Source: Gemmatimonas sp. UBA7669
Lineage (GTDB): Bacteria > Gemmatimonadota > Gemmatimonadetes > Gemmatimonadales > Gemmatimonadaceae
Direction: 5' to 3'
Length of the DNA stretch: 64,000 nt
Assembly: GCF_002483225.1 (NCBI RefSeq)
Contig: NZ_DLHL01000061.1
Span: 10,993 to 74,992, forward strand
This document shows, piece by piece, positions 26,991-36,398 of the stretch. A program made the translations under genes and the position numbers. How positions within the stretch are numbered: the stretch's first letter is position 1; each line of letters starts with the position of its first letter. Under the pieces are notes generated by a model, which did no database searches, was not told where the DNA came from, and saw only the letters and a program-made list of their open reading frames with translations.

Positions 26991-29900
26991 ATGTCGAGAC
27001 TGATGCGGTGGCTGTACCGGGTCCCAGTGGCCGCGGCCCTGTTGATTGTGCCCCAGGTGGCACAGGCACAGGGACCGGCGGTGATCACGGGCGTCGTGAA
27101 GAGCGAGTTCGGCGATCCACTGGAGAACGCCAACGTCTACATCGTGGAACTGGCCATCTCCGTGGGCACAAACGCCGCGGGGCGCTACACGATCAACATT
27201 CCGGCCGACCGCGTGCGCGGGCAGGCGGTGCAGCTCCGGGCCCGGGCCATCGGCTACAAGGCCGACATCAAGCCGCTCACGCTGCGGGCGGGCAATCAGA
27301 CCTTTGATTTTTCGCTGCAGAAGGACGTCAACCGCCTGCAGGAAGTGGTCACCACGGGTGTGACCGGTGCCACGGAGCAGAAGAAGCTGGCCTTCTCGGT
27401 GGCGCAGGTGAGTGAGAAGGACATGCCGGTGCCGGGTGCCAACCCGCTCGCGCAGCTCCAGGGCAAGGTGGCCGGTGCGAACATCGTGTCCAACTCGGGT
27501 CGCCCGGGTACGGCGCCGGCCATCATCCTGCGTGGTCCCCAGTCCATCAACGCCACGGGCCGCGGCCAGGATCCGCTCTACATCATCGACGGCGTGATCT
27601 CGCAGGGTGGTCTGCAGGACATCAACCCGCAGGACATCGAAAGCATCGAGGTCGTGAAGGGTGCGGCGGCCTCGTCGCTGTACGGCTCGCGCGCCGGTAA
27701 CGGCGTCATTCAGATCACGACGCGCTCGGGCAAGAACCAGTCGGAAGGCGTGCGCTTCCGGGCCCAGGTGGAATACGGCCAGTCGCAGATCGAAAACGAG
27801 TACCAGTACCCCAAGACGCACTTCATGCTGATGAACGAGAATGCGAACCGGTTCTGCGCCGTGGTGGCTGGCGTGCAGGACTGCGCCCGCACCATCGACA
27901 TCTACCAGGAAGCGTATCGCATCAACAACGACGGCGGGGACTTCTCGCTCTCGCCGCTGTCCATCCGCAACGACGGTGGCATTGCGCTGAATCCGGGCGC
28001 CATCAACTCACGGGCGCTCTATCAGGTCAATGAGTTCCCCAAGGCCTACAAGCCCATCCAGCAGCTGGTCACCAATGGTGAGGTGATCAACTCCACCATC
28101 GATGCCACGGGCCGCGTGGGGCGCACCAACTTCTTCGCGTCGGTGAATCAGCTGCGCCAGGAAGGCTCGATCATTTTTATGCCGGGCTACACCCGCAACA
28201 GCATGCGTCTCAACGTGGACCAGCAGCTGGGCGGCAACGTCAACATGTCCTTCCGCTCGTCCTACAGCACGGCGAACGACTACAATTTCGGCGGTGCGTT
28301 TTTCTCCCTCACGCGTCAGCCGGTGAACGCGCAGCTGCTTGAGCGTGACTCGTTTGGGCGCCTGTACATCCGCTCAGTTGCACAGCAGCAGGGTGCACAG
28401 AATGTGAACCCGGCCTACACGGTTTCCAATCAACAGCCGCTCAACCGCATTGATCGCTTCGTGGGTAACGGCACGATGCGGTGGACTCCGCTATCCTGGC
28501 TGGATGGCGAGTTCAACTTTGGCTACGACAGTCGCAACAACTTTCAACAGAACCAGCTTGATCGCGGATACCGCACAAGTGCTCAAAACGCGACCAATCT
28601 GGGGAGCAACTCGCGTAGCGCCAATCGGGACATCTCGCTCAACACCAGTGTGAACCTGTCGGCGCGCAAGAACTGGTTTGACGACGCGCTGTCCTCGCGC
28701 CTCACCCTCCGCTACCTCGAGGAGGGACAGCAGTTCAACAACCAGAACACCAGCGGTACGAACATCGCCGTGCCGGGGCTCAATACCCCCAACTCCACCA
28801 TTCAGAATTTCACAACGGGTGGCAGCACGGAAACCATCCGCCAGCAGGGCTACTTCGCGAACCTCGATCTGGACTACAAGGGTCGCTATATCGTCGGTGC
28901 GCTCGTGCGTCGAGATGCGTCGTCGCTGTTTGGTGCGGCCAACCGCTGGCAGACGTATGGCCGCGGCTCTTTCGCCTGGCGTCTGTCTGACGAGCCCTGG
29001 TTCAACGTCGATCAGGTGTCGGATCTCAAGTTCCGCTACTCCGTGGGGCAGGCCGGCAATCGTCCCATTTTTGCTGCGCAGTACGAGACCTTCACCATCG
29101 GCGCCGGTGGTGCGCTCAATCCCAACACGCTCGGCAACAAGAATCTGCGACCGGAAGTTTCCACGGAAACAGAGTACGGCATGGACCTTGAGCTGCTGGG
29201 CAAGTACGGGCTCACGGTCACCAAGTCGCGCAACGTGATCGAAGATCAGTTGCTGCAGGTGCCGCCGCCGGCAGCGGCTGGCTTTGCCAATCAGTGGCGG
29301 AACGCAGGTCAGTTGACGAACAACACCTTCGAGGTGTCGCTGAACATCCCCATCATCGCGACGCGCGCCGTCGACTACTCGGCCCGCATCAACTACGACC
29401 GCACCCGCTCGGAGATCTCCCGCCTCGACGTGCCGGAGTATTTCGTGAGTGCGGCGGGTCAGCAGGGCTCCGAGACGATGTTCAAGATCGTGCAGGGTGG
29501 CCAGATGGGGCAGATCTATGGTCGCAAGTTCGTGAAGGACTGTGCGCAGTTGCCCTCGGACTTCCAGTCCCGCTGTGGCGCGGGTCTCGACTATCAGCGC
29601 AACAGTGACGGCTTCATCGTCTACGTCGGACAGGGCAACACACTGGGTGATGGCATCACCAAGAATCTTTGGATGACGCGCATCCCGGGGGCGCAGGCGC
29701 CCTGGGGCGGCGGGACCAACGCGGAGGCGCTGAACTGGGGGTTCCCCATTCTCGAGCGCGACTCGCTAGGCGCCGTGCCGGTGCTGCCGATCGGCAATGC
29801 CCTGCCGGACTTCCGCTGGTCGCTGTCGCAGAACTTCCGCTACAAGCGCTTCACGGCCTTCGGCTTGCTGGACGCCGTGGTCGGCAAGGACGTGTGGAAC

Positions 29901-30311
29901 ATCGGTCGTCAGTGGTCGCTCGGTGACTTCATGAGTCGCGACACCGACCAGAGCGGTCGGTCAGTCGCGGAGGCGCGCCCCATCGGTTACTACTTCCGCG
30001 CCGTGTCCACCGGCGGCATCGGTGGTCTCTATGACGTGCTGGCACCCAACAACAACACCGTGGAGGACGCGGGTTTCGTGAAGGTCCGCGAAATCTCCGT
30101 GGGCTATCGCATCGGATCGATCGGCGGCGTCGGCAACTGGACCGTTTCCATGATCGGCCGCAATCTGCTGACCTTCAGCAGCTACAAGGGCTTTGACCCC
30201 GAGGTCGGTGCCAACGGCGGAAATCTGGGATCTGGCGTGCTCAACGCCATCGACAACTTCCAGTTCCCCAACCTCCGCACGTTCACGCTCTCGCTGAACA
30301 CCAGCTTCTGA
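26991..30311 (+). CDS. SusC/RagA-family TonB-linked outer-membrane protein
   Basis: The barrel half of a SusCD-type import complex, 1106 residues. A signal peptide (LYRVPVAAALLIVPQVAQAQ) leads to a CarboxypepD_reg-like domain (VITGVVKSEFGDPLENANVY), then a SusC-type plug (VSEKDMPVPGANPLAQLQGK, then VAGANIVS and PLYIIDGVI, IEVVKGAAASSLYGSRAGNG) and a 22-strand-type barrel ending FTLSLNTSF. The ATG at 26991 begins the signal peptide; the 46 upstream codons are leader. The SusD partner follows 72 bases on. The substrate (glycan, peptide or other) cannot be inferred, since no glycoside hydrolase or peptidase is adjacent. Confidence 0.95.
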   Translation: MSRLMRWLYRVPVAAALLIVPQVAQAQGPAVITGVVKSEFGDPLENANVYIVELAISVGTNAAGRYTINIPADRVRGQAVQLRARAIGYKADIKPLTLRAGNQTFDFSLQKDVNRLQEVVTTGVTGATEQKKLAFSVAQVSEKDMPVPGANPLAQLQGKVAGANIVSNSGRPGTAPAIILRGPQSINATGRGQDPLYIIDGVISQGGLQDINPQDIESIEVVKGAAASSLYGSRAGNGVIQITTRSGKNQSEGVRFRAQVEYGQSQIENEYQYPKTHFMLMNENANRFCAVVAGVQDCARTIDIYQEAYRINNDGGDFSLSPLSIRNDGGIALNPGAINSRALYQVNEFPKAYKPIQQLVTNGEVINSTIDATGRVGRTNFFASVNQLRQEGSIIFMPGYTRNSMRLNVDQQLGGNVNMSFRSSYSTANDYNFGGAFFSLTRQPVNAQLLERDSFGRLYIRSVAQQQGAQNVNPAYTVSNQQPLNRIDRFVGNGTMRWTPLSWLDGEFNFGYDSRNNFQQNQLDRGYRTSAQNATNLGSNSRSANRDISLNTSVNLSARKNWFDDALSSRLTLRYLEEGQQFNNQNTSGTNIAVPGLNTPNSTIQNFTTGGSTETIRQQGYFANLDLDYKGRYIVGALVRRDASSLFGAANRWQTYGRGSFAWRLSDEPWFNVDQVSDLKFRYSVGQAGNRPIFAAQYETFTIGAGGALNPNTLGNKNLRPEVSTETEYGMDLELLGKYGLTVTKSRNVIEDQLLQVPPPAAAGFANQWRNAGQLTNNTFEVSLNIPIIATRAVDYSARINYDRTRSEISRLDVPEYFVSAAGQQGSETMFKIVQGGQMGQIYGRKFVKDCAQLPSDFQSRCGAGLDYQRNSDGFIVYVGQGNTLGDGITKNLWMTRIPGAQAPWGGGTNAEALNWGFPILERDSLGAVPVLPIGNALPDFRWSLSQNFRYKRFTAFGLLDAVVGKDVWNIGRQWSLGDFMSRDTDQSGRSVAEARPIGYYFRAVSTGGIGGLYDVLAPNNNTVEDAGFVKVREISVGYRIGSIGGVGNWTVSMIGRNLLTFSSYKGFDPEVGANGGNLGSGVLNAIDNFQFPNLRTFTLSLNTSF

Positions 30312-30383
30312 CCGCTGGCGGTGCGGTCGCGCGCGGCTTGACGACGCGCGCGACGCCACCGCGAGCTTCCACGAGGAACATCG

Positions 30384-32012
30384 ATGCGTAAGCATGTACC
30401 AACCATCGTGACCGCTGGTGCGCTGATCGGCCTTACGGCCTGCGGCGACAAGCTGAACGTCACGAATCTCAACAATCCGGATGTGGCACGCGCCTATGCC
30501 ACACCCGCCGGCGTCGAAGGTGTGATTGCCGGCCTTGGGGTCCAGGTCTTCAACACCCAGCGCGCCACGGAGTCCGTCAACACCCAGTCCAAGATTCTGG
30601 CTGGTGAGACGTTCGCGTCCGTGGCCAACTTCGGCATGGCGGCCCGCGCCCAGATTCCGCGTTCGATCATCTCGAACGAACTGGGCAACGACAACCAGAC
30701 CGGCAATCTCGCCAACTTCAACCAGTTCTCCCGCGTCTCTCGTACCGCCTCCAACGCCATCGCGGCGCTGGATCGCATCGTCGCCGGCGGTGGGACCCTT
30801 GGGTCGACAGCGCAGAATGCCCGCGCCAAGGCCTTTGCGTTCTACGTGCTGGGTCAGGCCCTCGGCAACTTGTCGCTGGCCTACGACTCGGCGGCCATCG
30901 TGACGCCCGCCACGCCAAGCGACGTGGTGCCGGGACTGTCGTCGGCGGCGGCGGTGAACGCGGCGGCGCTCCAGATGCTGGACTCGGCCATTGCCCAGGC
31001 AAACCTCACGGTCACTGGCAGCAACGGTTTCCCACTACCCAACACCTGGATCAACGGCCAGAGTGTCTCGCGTGACCAGTTCGTGCAGCTCGCCCGTTCG
31101 TACAAGGCGCGCTACCGCGCGGGGGTCGCACGGACCCCGGCGCAGCGTGCCGCGGTGAACTGGACCGAGGTCATCGCCGACGCGAATGCCGGTATCAAGT
31201 CCGACTTCACGGTGAACGTTGGCGGCGGGTCCGGCTGGACCGCCCAGTTTGACCTGACGCAGATCTACGTGGTGGGCGGGTGGCACAGCATGTCACCGCT
31301 GTACTACGGCATGGCCGACGTTTCCGGCGGGTACCAGAGCTGGTTGGCCACGCCGCGCGACAGTCGAAACGCTTTCCTCATTGTGACACCGGACAAGCGT
31401 TGGCCGCAGGGCACCACGCGTGCCGCGCAGCAGGCGAACACGCCGAGCAACACGCTGCCGCCCGGCGTGTACGTGCGGAATCGGCCGACAGGAGATGACG
31501 TACCCATCGCTGGCTACGGCGATTCGTACTACGATCACCGGCGGTACGGTGCCGCCAATCTGGCGGCCAACACCGGCCCGTACACCGAGATGTCGGCTAC
31601 CGAGATCGCGATGCTGGCGGCCGAAGGCTACATCCGTACCAACAACCTGCCGGCGGCCATCGCGCTGGTGAACGCCAGCCGCGCGCGGAATGGCCTCGAT
31701 GCGCTGCCCGCACTCACCTCGGCCACCACGCCCTATTCGACGGACAAGTCGACCTGTGTGCCGCAGGTGCCGCAGGCGCCCAATTTCACCACCACGGCCT
31801 GTGGCAGCCTGCTAGAGGCCATGAAGTACGAGAAGCGCATGGAGACCGCCTTTACGGGCTATTTCATCTGGTTCGCCGACAGCCGTGGTTGGGGCGATCT
31901 GGTGGAAGGCACCGTCGTGGAGTGGCCCGTGCCGTATCAGGAGATGCAGGCGAGACAGCAGACGTACTACAACGGGACCAACCGGGCCGCCCGCGGTACC
32001 TACGGCTTCTGA
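30384..32012 (+). CDS. SusD/RagB-family surface lipoprotein
   Basis: The lid protein that closes over the SusC barrel and captures substrate. 542 residues with lipobox LIGLTAC (Cys about residue 19), followed by NVTNLNNPDVARAYATPAGV, the typical SusD opening. TPR-like helices run through the first half (ARAKAFAFYVLGQALGNLSL), and the C-terminal part has the LAAEGYIRTNNLPAAIALVN segment followed by a MKYEKRMETAFTGYFIWFAD-type motif. It pairs with the SusC gene directly upstream and probably shares its transcript. Confidence 0.92.
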   Translation: MRKHVPTIVTAGALIGLTACGDKLNVTNLNNPDVARAYATPAGVEGVIAGLGVQVFNTQRATESVNTQSKILAGETFASVANFGMAARAQIPRSIISNELGNDNQTGNLANFNQFSRVSRTASNAIAALDRIVAGGGTLGSTAQNARAKAFAFYVLGQALGNLSLAYDSAAIVTPATPSDVVPGLSSAAAVNAAALQMLDSAIAQANLTVTGSNGFPLPNTWINGQSVSRDQFVQLARSYKARYRAGVARTPAQRAAVNWTEVIADANAGIKSDFTVNVGGGSGWTAQFDLTQIYVVGGWHSMSPLYYGMADVSGGYQSWLATPRDSRNAFLIVTPDKRWPQGTTRAAQQANTPSNTLPPGVYVRNRPTGDDVPIAGYGDSYYDHRRYGAANLAANTGPYTEMSATEIAMLAAEGYIRTNNLPAAIALVNASRARNGLDALPALTSATTPYSTDKSTCVPQVPQAPNFTTTACGSLLEAMKYEKRMETAFTGYFIWFADSRGWGDLVEGTVVEWPVPYQEMQARQQTYYNGTNRAARGTYGF

Positions 32013-32019
32013 CGCATCG

Positions 32020-32517
32020 ATGCGGTTGACCACTTCCCCATTCGCTCTCCGGCGCCGTGTACGCAGCACGATCTGCCTGCTGTGGGTTTCAGGCCTGGTG
32101 CTGCAGACGGGATGCTACAGCTATCTCCCCATGCAATCCGCCCCGCCGCCGGAAAGCAGCCCCGTGGTGGCGCTGATGATCGGTGACCGCGGACGCACGT
32201 TGATCGGGGAGCGGGTGGGAAGTCTGGTCGAGCAGATCGAGGGACGGATCGTCCGTCGCGATTCGATGCAGATCACGATGCAGGTGCACAAGGTCATCGA
32301 TGTGCGTGGCAATCACAGCACATGGACCGGTGAGCAGGTCGTGATCCCCAACGAAGCCGTGATGGGCTACCGGGCCCGCAAGCTCTCGAAGTTCAAGACG
32401 GCCCTGTTGGTGGGCGCCGGTGTCGTGGCCCTTGTGCTCACCCTCGGACGCTCCCTGGACATCTTCGGCGTGCCGGTGGAAGGCGCGCCCGGAACCGACG
32501 GACCGTCGCAATCGTGA
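32020..32517 (+). CDS. Small lipoprotein of the SusCD locus
   Basis: A 165-residue predicted lipoprotein: an N-terminal hydrophobic helix ends in LVLQTGCYSY with the lipid-anchor Cys. The middle (GDRGRTLIGERVGSLVEQIE; SMQITMQVHKVIDVRG) looks like a small beta domain, and there is a second hydrophobic helix near the end (ALLVGAGVVALVLTLG). The ATG at 32020 lies eight bases after the SusD stop, in the same direction, so co-transcription is likely. No known family was recognised with certainty. Confidence 0.65.
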   Translation: MRLTTSPFALRRRVRSTICLLWVSGLVLQTGCYSYLPMQSAPPPESSPVVALMIGDRGRTLIGERVGSLVEQIEGRIVRRDSMQITMQVHKVIDVRGNHSTWTGEQVVIPNEAVMGYRARKLSKFKTALLVGAGVVALVLTLGRSLDIFGVPVEGAPGTDGPSQS

Positions 32518-32593
32518 CCGCTGGCCACCGAAGCCGCTGTGCCTCGTTGGCCATGCTCTCCAGAACAGATCCACAACACGGAGTTCACTCCTC

Positions 32594-33430
32594 ATGCGGT
32601 TGACTCGACTTGCCATGCTCACGCTGGGTGCCGCCCTCACGGCGGCGTGCAGCGAGCCCAGCAACGACCCCACGACGCCGGACGTTCCGCCACTGGCGTT
32701 TGTGCGCTACATCAACGCGGTGCCTGACACGCTCAACACCACGGTCCGCTTCACGGATCAAGTGCAGTGGTCACCCATGACCTTTGTAAACGTACCGTTC
32801 CGTGGCCTGGGCCAAGGCAACTACCAGCCCACGCAGGCCGGCTCGCGCAAGTTCCGCGTCTTCACCACCGACGCCACGAACTTCTCCACCGCCGGCAATA
32901 CCGTGATTCTGGTTGACACCACGCTGACCTTCGAGGCCGGCAAGTACTACACCCTGCTGCACATGGGCTATGCGCGAGCCGGAAGTACGCCACGCCAGCG
33001 CATTGTTTCCATCAACGACGTGCATCCCAACCCGGGCGCCCAGGTGGCGGTGCGGGCGATTCACGCGGCCCTTGGTGTCGGAGCCGTCGACATCTACGCC
33101 ACGGCCACGGCGACGTCACCCATCAGCGGTACGCCACTGTTCCGTAACGTGGCCACGGAAGCCGTGTCACCGTACGCCAACGTGAACGCCGCGGCATTTG
33201 CCACGCAGATTGCTGCTGCGGGGGGAACAACGGCCCTGGTCGCCGCGGCGGCGCCGGCAGGCACAGCCGGAACCACGCAGCTCAATCCCATCGCCGGTGC
33301 GACCATCGCCGGATCGGTGCTGAGTGCCGTGGCCTTCCCGGCGTCCCCGGCCAACTCGGCCGGCGCCCGCTTCACCACGCCGGGCATCGTATATTTCATC
33401 GACAAGAACCCGCCGCCAACGGCGCCGTAA
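32594..33430 (+). CDS. DUF4397-like lipoprotein
   Basis: A 278-residue lipoprotein with lipobox LGAALTAAC. The mature part has the DUF4397 layout: VRYINAVPDTLNTTVRF, then YTLLHMGYA, then a second unit VAVRAIHAALGVGAVDIYAT. The ATG at 32594 starts the signal peptide; the reading frame is open further upstream but noncoding. It lies 77 bases after the small lipoprotein and is probably part of the SusCD transcript. DUF4397 proteins are surface or periplasmic and of unknown function. Confidence 0.75.
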   Translation: MRLTRLAMLTLGAALTAACSEPSNDPTTPDVPPLAFVRYINAVPDTLNTTVRFTDQVQWSPMTFVNVPFRGLGQGNYQPTQAGSRKFRVFTTDATNFSTAGNTVILVDTTLTFEAGKYYTLLHMGYARAGSTPRQRIVSINDVHPNPGAQVAVRAIHAALGVGAVDIYATATATSPISGTPLFRNVATEAVSPYANVNAAAFATQIAAAGGTTALVAAAAPAGTAGTTQLNPIAGATIAGSVLSAVAFPASPANSAGARFTTPGIVYFIDKNPPPTAP

Positions 33431-33476
33431 GTCGCGCAATTCCCGCAGTCTGCACCGCTCGCGCGGTGCTCACGCC

Positions 33477-34247
33477 ATGATCGGATCGCCGTCCATCAGG
33501 CACCACAGTTCGACGACCGCAACCGCGAGATTCCTCGCGGTTGCGGTTGTCGCGTTTCTGCACATCGCCCACGCACCGGTGGCCTTCGCCCAAGTCATTC
33601 GCGGCACCGCCCGCGCCTCAGGCAGCGAACGGCCGCTGGAACGGGCCCGCATCGTAGCCATGCGGGAGGACGGACGCGGCGTCGGCGAGGCCACCACCGA
33701 TGATGCCGGACGATTCCTGCTCCGCGTGGATGCGCGCGGTGAGCCCTTCCTGATTTCCATCACGCGCATCGGTCTGCGGCCCACTCTCTCCAGCACCCTG
33801 TATCTCGGGCCCCGTGATACGCTCGATGTGGACTTCAGCGTGGCGGAAGAGGGCATTGTCACGGACACCGTCAAGGTCACCTCGGCGCCGACGCTCAACG
33901 CCACGCGACTGGCGGAGGCCAATAGGCGCGGTTGGCGAGTGCTCCCACCTGCCGAAGTGGAGAAGCTTCGCGAACGGAGCAACTCGTTCGAAGACCTGCT
34001 GCGCTCGTCGGGCAACACGGGGCTCATCATCGGCCGCCGGGACGAATGCATTCGTTCAACGCGTACCAATCGCTGTTTGCTGATCGTGCTGGATGGCGTG
34101 CCGCTCAGTGGCACCTATCCCAACATCAATCCGCGGGACGTGTACTTCCTGGCCGTACTCTCGCCGAACCAGGCCCAGGTGCAGTTCGGGGATCGCGCGC
34201 CCAATGGGGCACTGGTCGTGTACACGCGGGCTTACGGAGATCGCTGA
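33477..34247 (+). CDS. Exported carboxypeptidase-regulatory-like plus plug module without a barrel
   Basis: 256 residues with a signal peptide (FLAVAVVAFLHIAHAPVAFA), a CarboxypepD_reg-like Ig domain (VIRGTARASGSERPLERARI, then DDAGRFLLRVD), and a short TonB-plug-like segment (LLIVLDGVPLSGTYPNINPR; VQFGDRAPNGALVVYT). It stops where a TonB receptor would begin its barrel. So it is the N-terminal half of a receptor as a complete gene, with no sign of a broken frame after it; such proteins recur in this phylum. It ends 16 bases inside the convergent kdtA gene. Confidence 0.7.
   Translation: MIGSPSIRHHSSTTATARFLAVAVVAFLHIAHAPVAFAQVIRGTARASGSERPLERARIVAMREDGRGVGEATTDDAGRFLLRVDARGEPFLISITRIGLRPTLSSTLYLGPRDTLDVDFSVAEEGIVTDTVKVTSAPTLNATRLAEANRRGWRVLPPAEVEKLRERSNSFEDLLRSSGNTGLIIGRRDECIRSTRTNRCLLIVLDGVPLSGTYPNINPRDVYFLAVLSPNQAQVQFGDRAPNGALVVYTRAYGDR
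33516..33547. repeat. Perfect 14-bp hairpin inside the signal-peptide coding region
   Basis: ACCGCAACCGCGAG and its exact complement flank an ATTC loop, 40-70 bases after the start codon at 33477. The encoded signal sequence still looks normal. It could slow translation early or be chance. Confidence 0.6.
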
Positions 34248-35575
34248 GAGATCGCAGGCCGGCTGACCAGCCGCTCCACCAACGCCAGTGATCGCGCGGT
34301 GGCGCCACGCTCGGCTTCCACCAGGTCTGCTGCACGAGCACCGGACTCGCGGCGATCGTCCTCGTTGAGCAGCAGCGCCGTCAGTCGACTCTGCAACGCG
34401 GCCGCACTGTCCACGCTGAAGCCTGCGCCAGCCTGCAGCAGCAGCCCGGCCTCGCGACTCATGTGATGCTGCGGACCAAACAGTACGGGCACGCCAAACG
34501 CCGCCGGTTCGATGACCGAATGCAGACCTGCGGCATGAAAACCGCCGCCCACGAATGCCAGCTGGGCCAGTGCATACAGCTCACCCAGCACCCCCACACG
34601 GTCGACAATCACCACGTCCACATCGTCGCTGCGTCCACGCTGCTCGAGCTCGCTGAGCGTGGCGGCGCGCGCCCCAATACGCAATGCCCAGTGCTGCAGT
34701 GGCTTGAGGTGTGATGCGCCGGGCTCGTGCGGGGCGATGATGAGGCGCGGTGCCTTGCCGCGTGCATCATGCCGGTCGCGCAGGGCTTCCCATGCCGCAC
34801 AGAGTGGCGCTTCGTCGGCCGGCCAGGTGGAACCGGCCACCAGCGTCGGACGGTCCGAGGCTAGCAGGGTCAAGAGCGGCGACGCGCGATTGACGCTGGC
34901 CGCGCGCTCCGCCACCTGATCGAAGCGCGTGTCACCGGTGACCTCCACCACCTGCGGTCGCACACCCAGCGCCACGAGGCGTTCGGCGTTGACGGCATCA
35001 ATGGCTCCCACCGCATCGAGCGCGGCATAGGCGTCACGCAGCAGCGCCGAGGACAGCATACCGCGACGCCCTGACACCGCGGACAGGGTGGCACTGATGA
35101 GTGCCACCGGCACCCGCTGCCGCTTTGCGCGGGCCACGAGCACCGGCCATACGTCGAGCTTGGCAAATACCAGGGCCGAAGGCGTGAGCCGCTGCAGCAG
35201 GGTGTCGGCCGACGCGGCGCGGTCGAAGGGCAGATAGTCGCTGAACTCGGCGCCGACACTGCACGCAAAACGCTCGGCGCTGGGCGAGTAGAACGAATAG
35301 GCCTGCTGCCAGTCGGGGTGTGCACGACGCGCGGCCTGGGCCACGGGACGGGCCTGCAGGCCCTCGCCCACCGACGGCGCGTGCCACCACACGAGCGGGC
35401 GGGAATTGTCGCGCGATGCGGTGTGTGCAGCCCAGCGCGTCAGCAGGCCGCGCCGCGCGCGCAATGAGCGCAGCAGCTTGTTTTCGGCCTCCGGTGCCAG
35501 CGCCGATGCCACGACGCCTGCGGCGTCTGCCAGCGCCATGCCGGCCGCGTAGCAGGCACCGAGCAGGGCGTTCAC
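34232..35575 (-). CDS. kdtA: 3-deoxy-D-manno-octulosonic acid (Kdo) transferase
   Basis: Transfers Kdo from CMP-Kdo to lipid A at the inner-membrane face, which shows that the organism makes LPS. 447 residues. The motif WWHAPSVGEG (the catalytic-Glu region), DYLPFD, the GDTRFDQV segment, and GELYALAQLAFVGGGF followed by HNP-type residues in the CMP-binding half (VIEPAAFGVPVLFGPQ) identify the GT30 family. The GTG start at 35575 lies seven bases after the stop of the DsbA-like gene; the frame upstream overlaps that gene. The N-terminal membrane anchor is weak. It overlaps the convergent gene by 16 bases at its end. Confidence 0.9.
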   Translation of the reverse strand: MNALLGACYAAGMALADAAGVVASALAPEAENKLLRSLRARRGLLTRWAAHTASRDNSRPLVWWHAPSVGEGLQARPVAQAARRAHPDWQQAYSFYSPSAERFACSVGAEFSDYLPFDRAASADTLLQRLTPSALVFAKLDVWPVLVARAKRQRVPVALISATLSAVSGRRGMLSSALLRDAYAALDAVGAIDAVNAERLVALGVRPQVVEVTGDTRFDQVAERAASVNRASPLLTLLASDRPTLVAGSTWPADEAPLCAAWEALRDRHDARGKAPRLIIAPHEPGASHLKPLQHWALRIGARAATLSELEQRGRSDDVDVVIVDRVGVLGELYALAQLAFVGGGFHAAGLHSVIEPAAFGVPVLFGPQHHMSREAGLLLQAGAGFSVDSAAALQSRLTALLLNEDDRRESGARAADLVEAERGATARSLALVERLVSRPAISQRSP

Positions 35576-35582
35576 GTCGTCC

Positions 35583-36290
35583 TCAGGGCGCCGTCGTCCG
35601 GGCCTTCGCGCGCTGGCGATGCATGATGAGGGCGGTGTCCACGGCCTTGCGGAAGTCGGGCCAGGGCAGCGCACCCTTCACCAGAAACTCGCCGATCACG
35701 AACGACGGCGTGGACTGCACGCCGGCCTGCGTGGCCTGCTGAATGTCGTTCTGAATCAGCACCTTGATGGCGCGCGACATGCGGCACTGTTCGTAGGCGG
35801 CCATGTCGAGCTTGAGTTCGCGCGCATAGCGTTCGAGCAGCGGATTGACGTTGCTCATGCCCTTCACGGCATCGAAGCCCGCAAAGATGGCGTCGGCATA
35901 GGGCCAGAACTTGCCCTGCACACCGGCGCAGGTGGCGGCTTCGGCCTGCGCGCGGGCGTGCGGGTGAATGGACTCGAGCGGCAGATGCAGATAGGCGAAT
36001 CGCACCTTGCCCGTCTCCACGTAGTCCCGGCGGAAGTTGGCCATGGACTCGTCGTGCCAGCGCTTGCAGTAGGGGCACTGGAAGTCGCTGATCATCACCA
36101 CCCACATGGCGCTGTCGGGGCCAAGCAGTCGGCCCTGATCGGCGCGGTTCATGAGCGTGGCCTCGCCCAGAGTGTCGAGCGGCGCCGGCGTTGAGGCACG
36201 GGCCTTGTCGGCCGAGGGACCACAGGAGCCGGCGGCCCCGGTCAGCAGCAGCAGGCCCGTGGCCAGGGCGAGGAATCGGAAAACGGACAT
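35583..36290 (-). CDS. DsbA-like thioredoxin-fold lipoprotein
   Basis: A periplasmic thiol-disulfide oxidoreductase of the DsbA/BdbD (Thioredoxin_4) type, 235 residues. The signal (LALATGLLLLTGAAGSC) ends in a possible lipid-anchor Cys. The active site FQCPYCKRWH carries CPYC. Near the end QSTPSFVIGEFLVKGA holds the cis-Pro loop. Two further Cys (ATCAGV and EQCRMS) lie in the helical insert. It is probably co-transcribed with kdtA downstream; the upstream gap of 105 bases is shared with a divergent gene. Confidence 0.87.
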   Translation of the reverse strand: MSVFRFLALATGLLLLTGAAGSCGPSADKARASTPAPLDTLGEATLMNRADQGRLLGPDSAMWVVMISDFQCPYCKRWHDESMANFRRDYVETGKVRFAYLHLPLESIHPHARAQAEAATCAGVQGKFWPYADAIFAGFDAVKGMSNVNPLLERYARELKLDMAAYEQCRMSRAIKVLIQNDIQQATQAGVQSTPSFVIGEFLVKGALPWPDFRKAVDTALIMHRQRAKARTTAP

Positions 36291-36398
36291 CCCGGAAATC
36301 TAAGGGGCGGCCCGTGGCGCGGCGCAGCGGGCAGCCTGTTTGCGGGCAAACGGCGGGCCAGTGAACTGCGGGCTGACATCGGGTTATCATTCGGGGTG

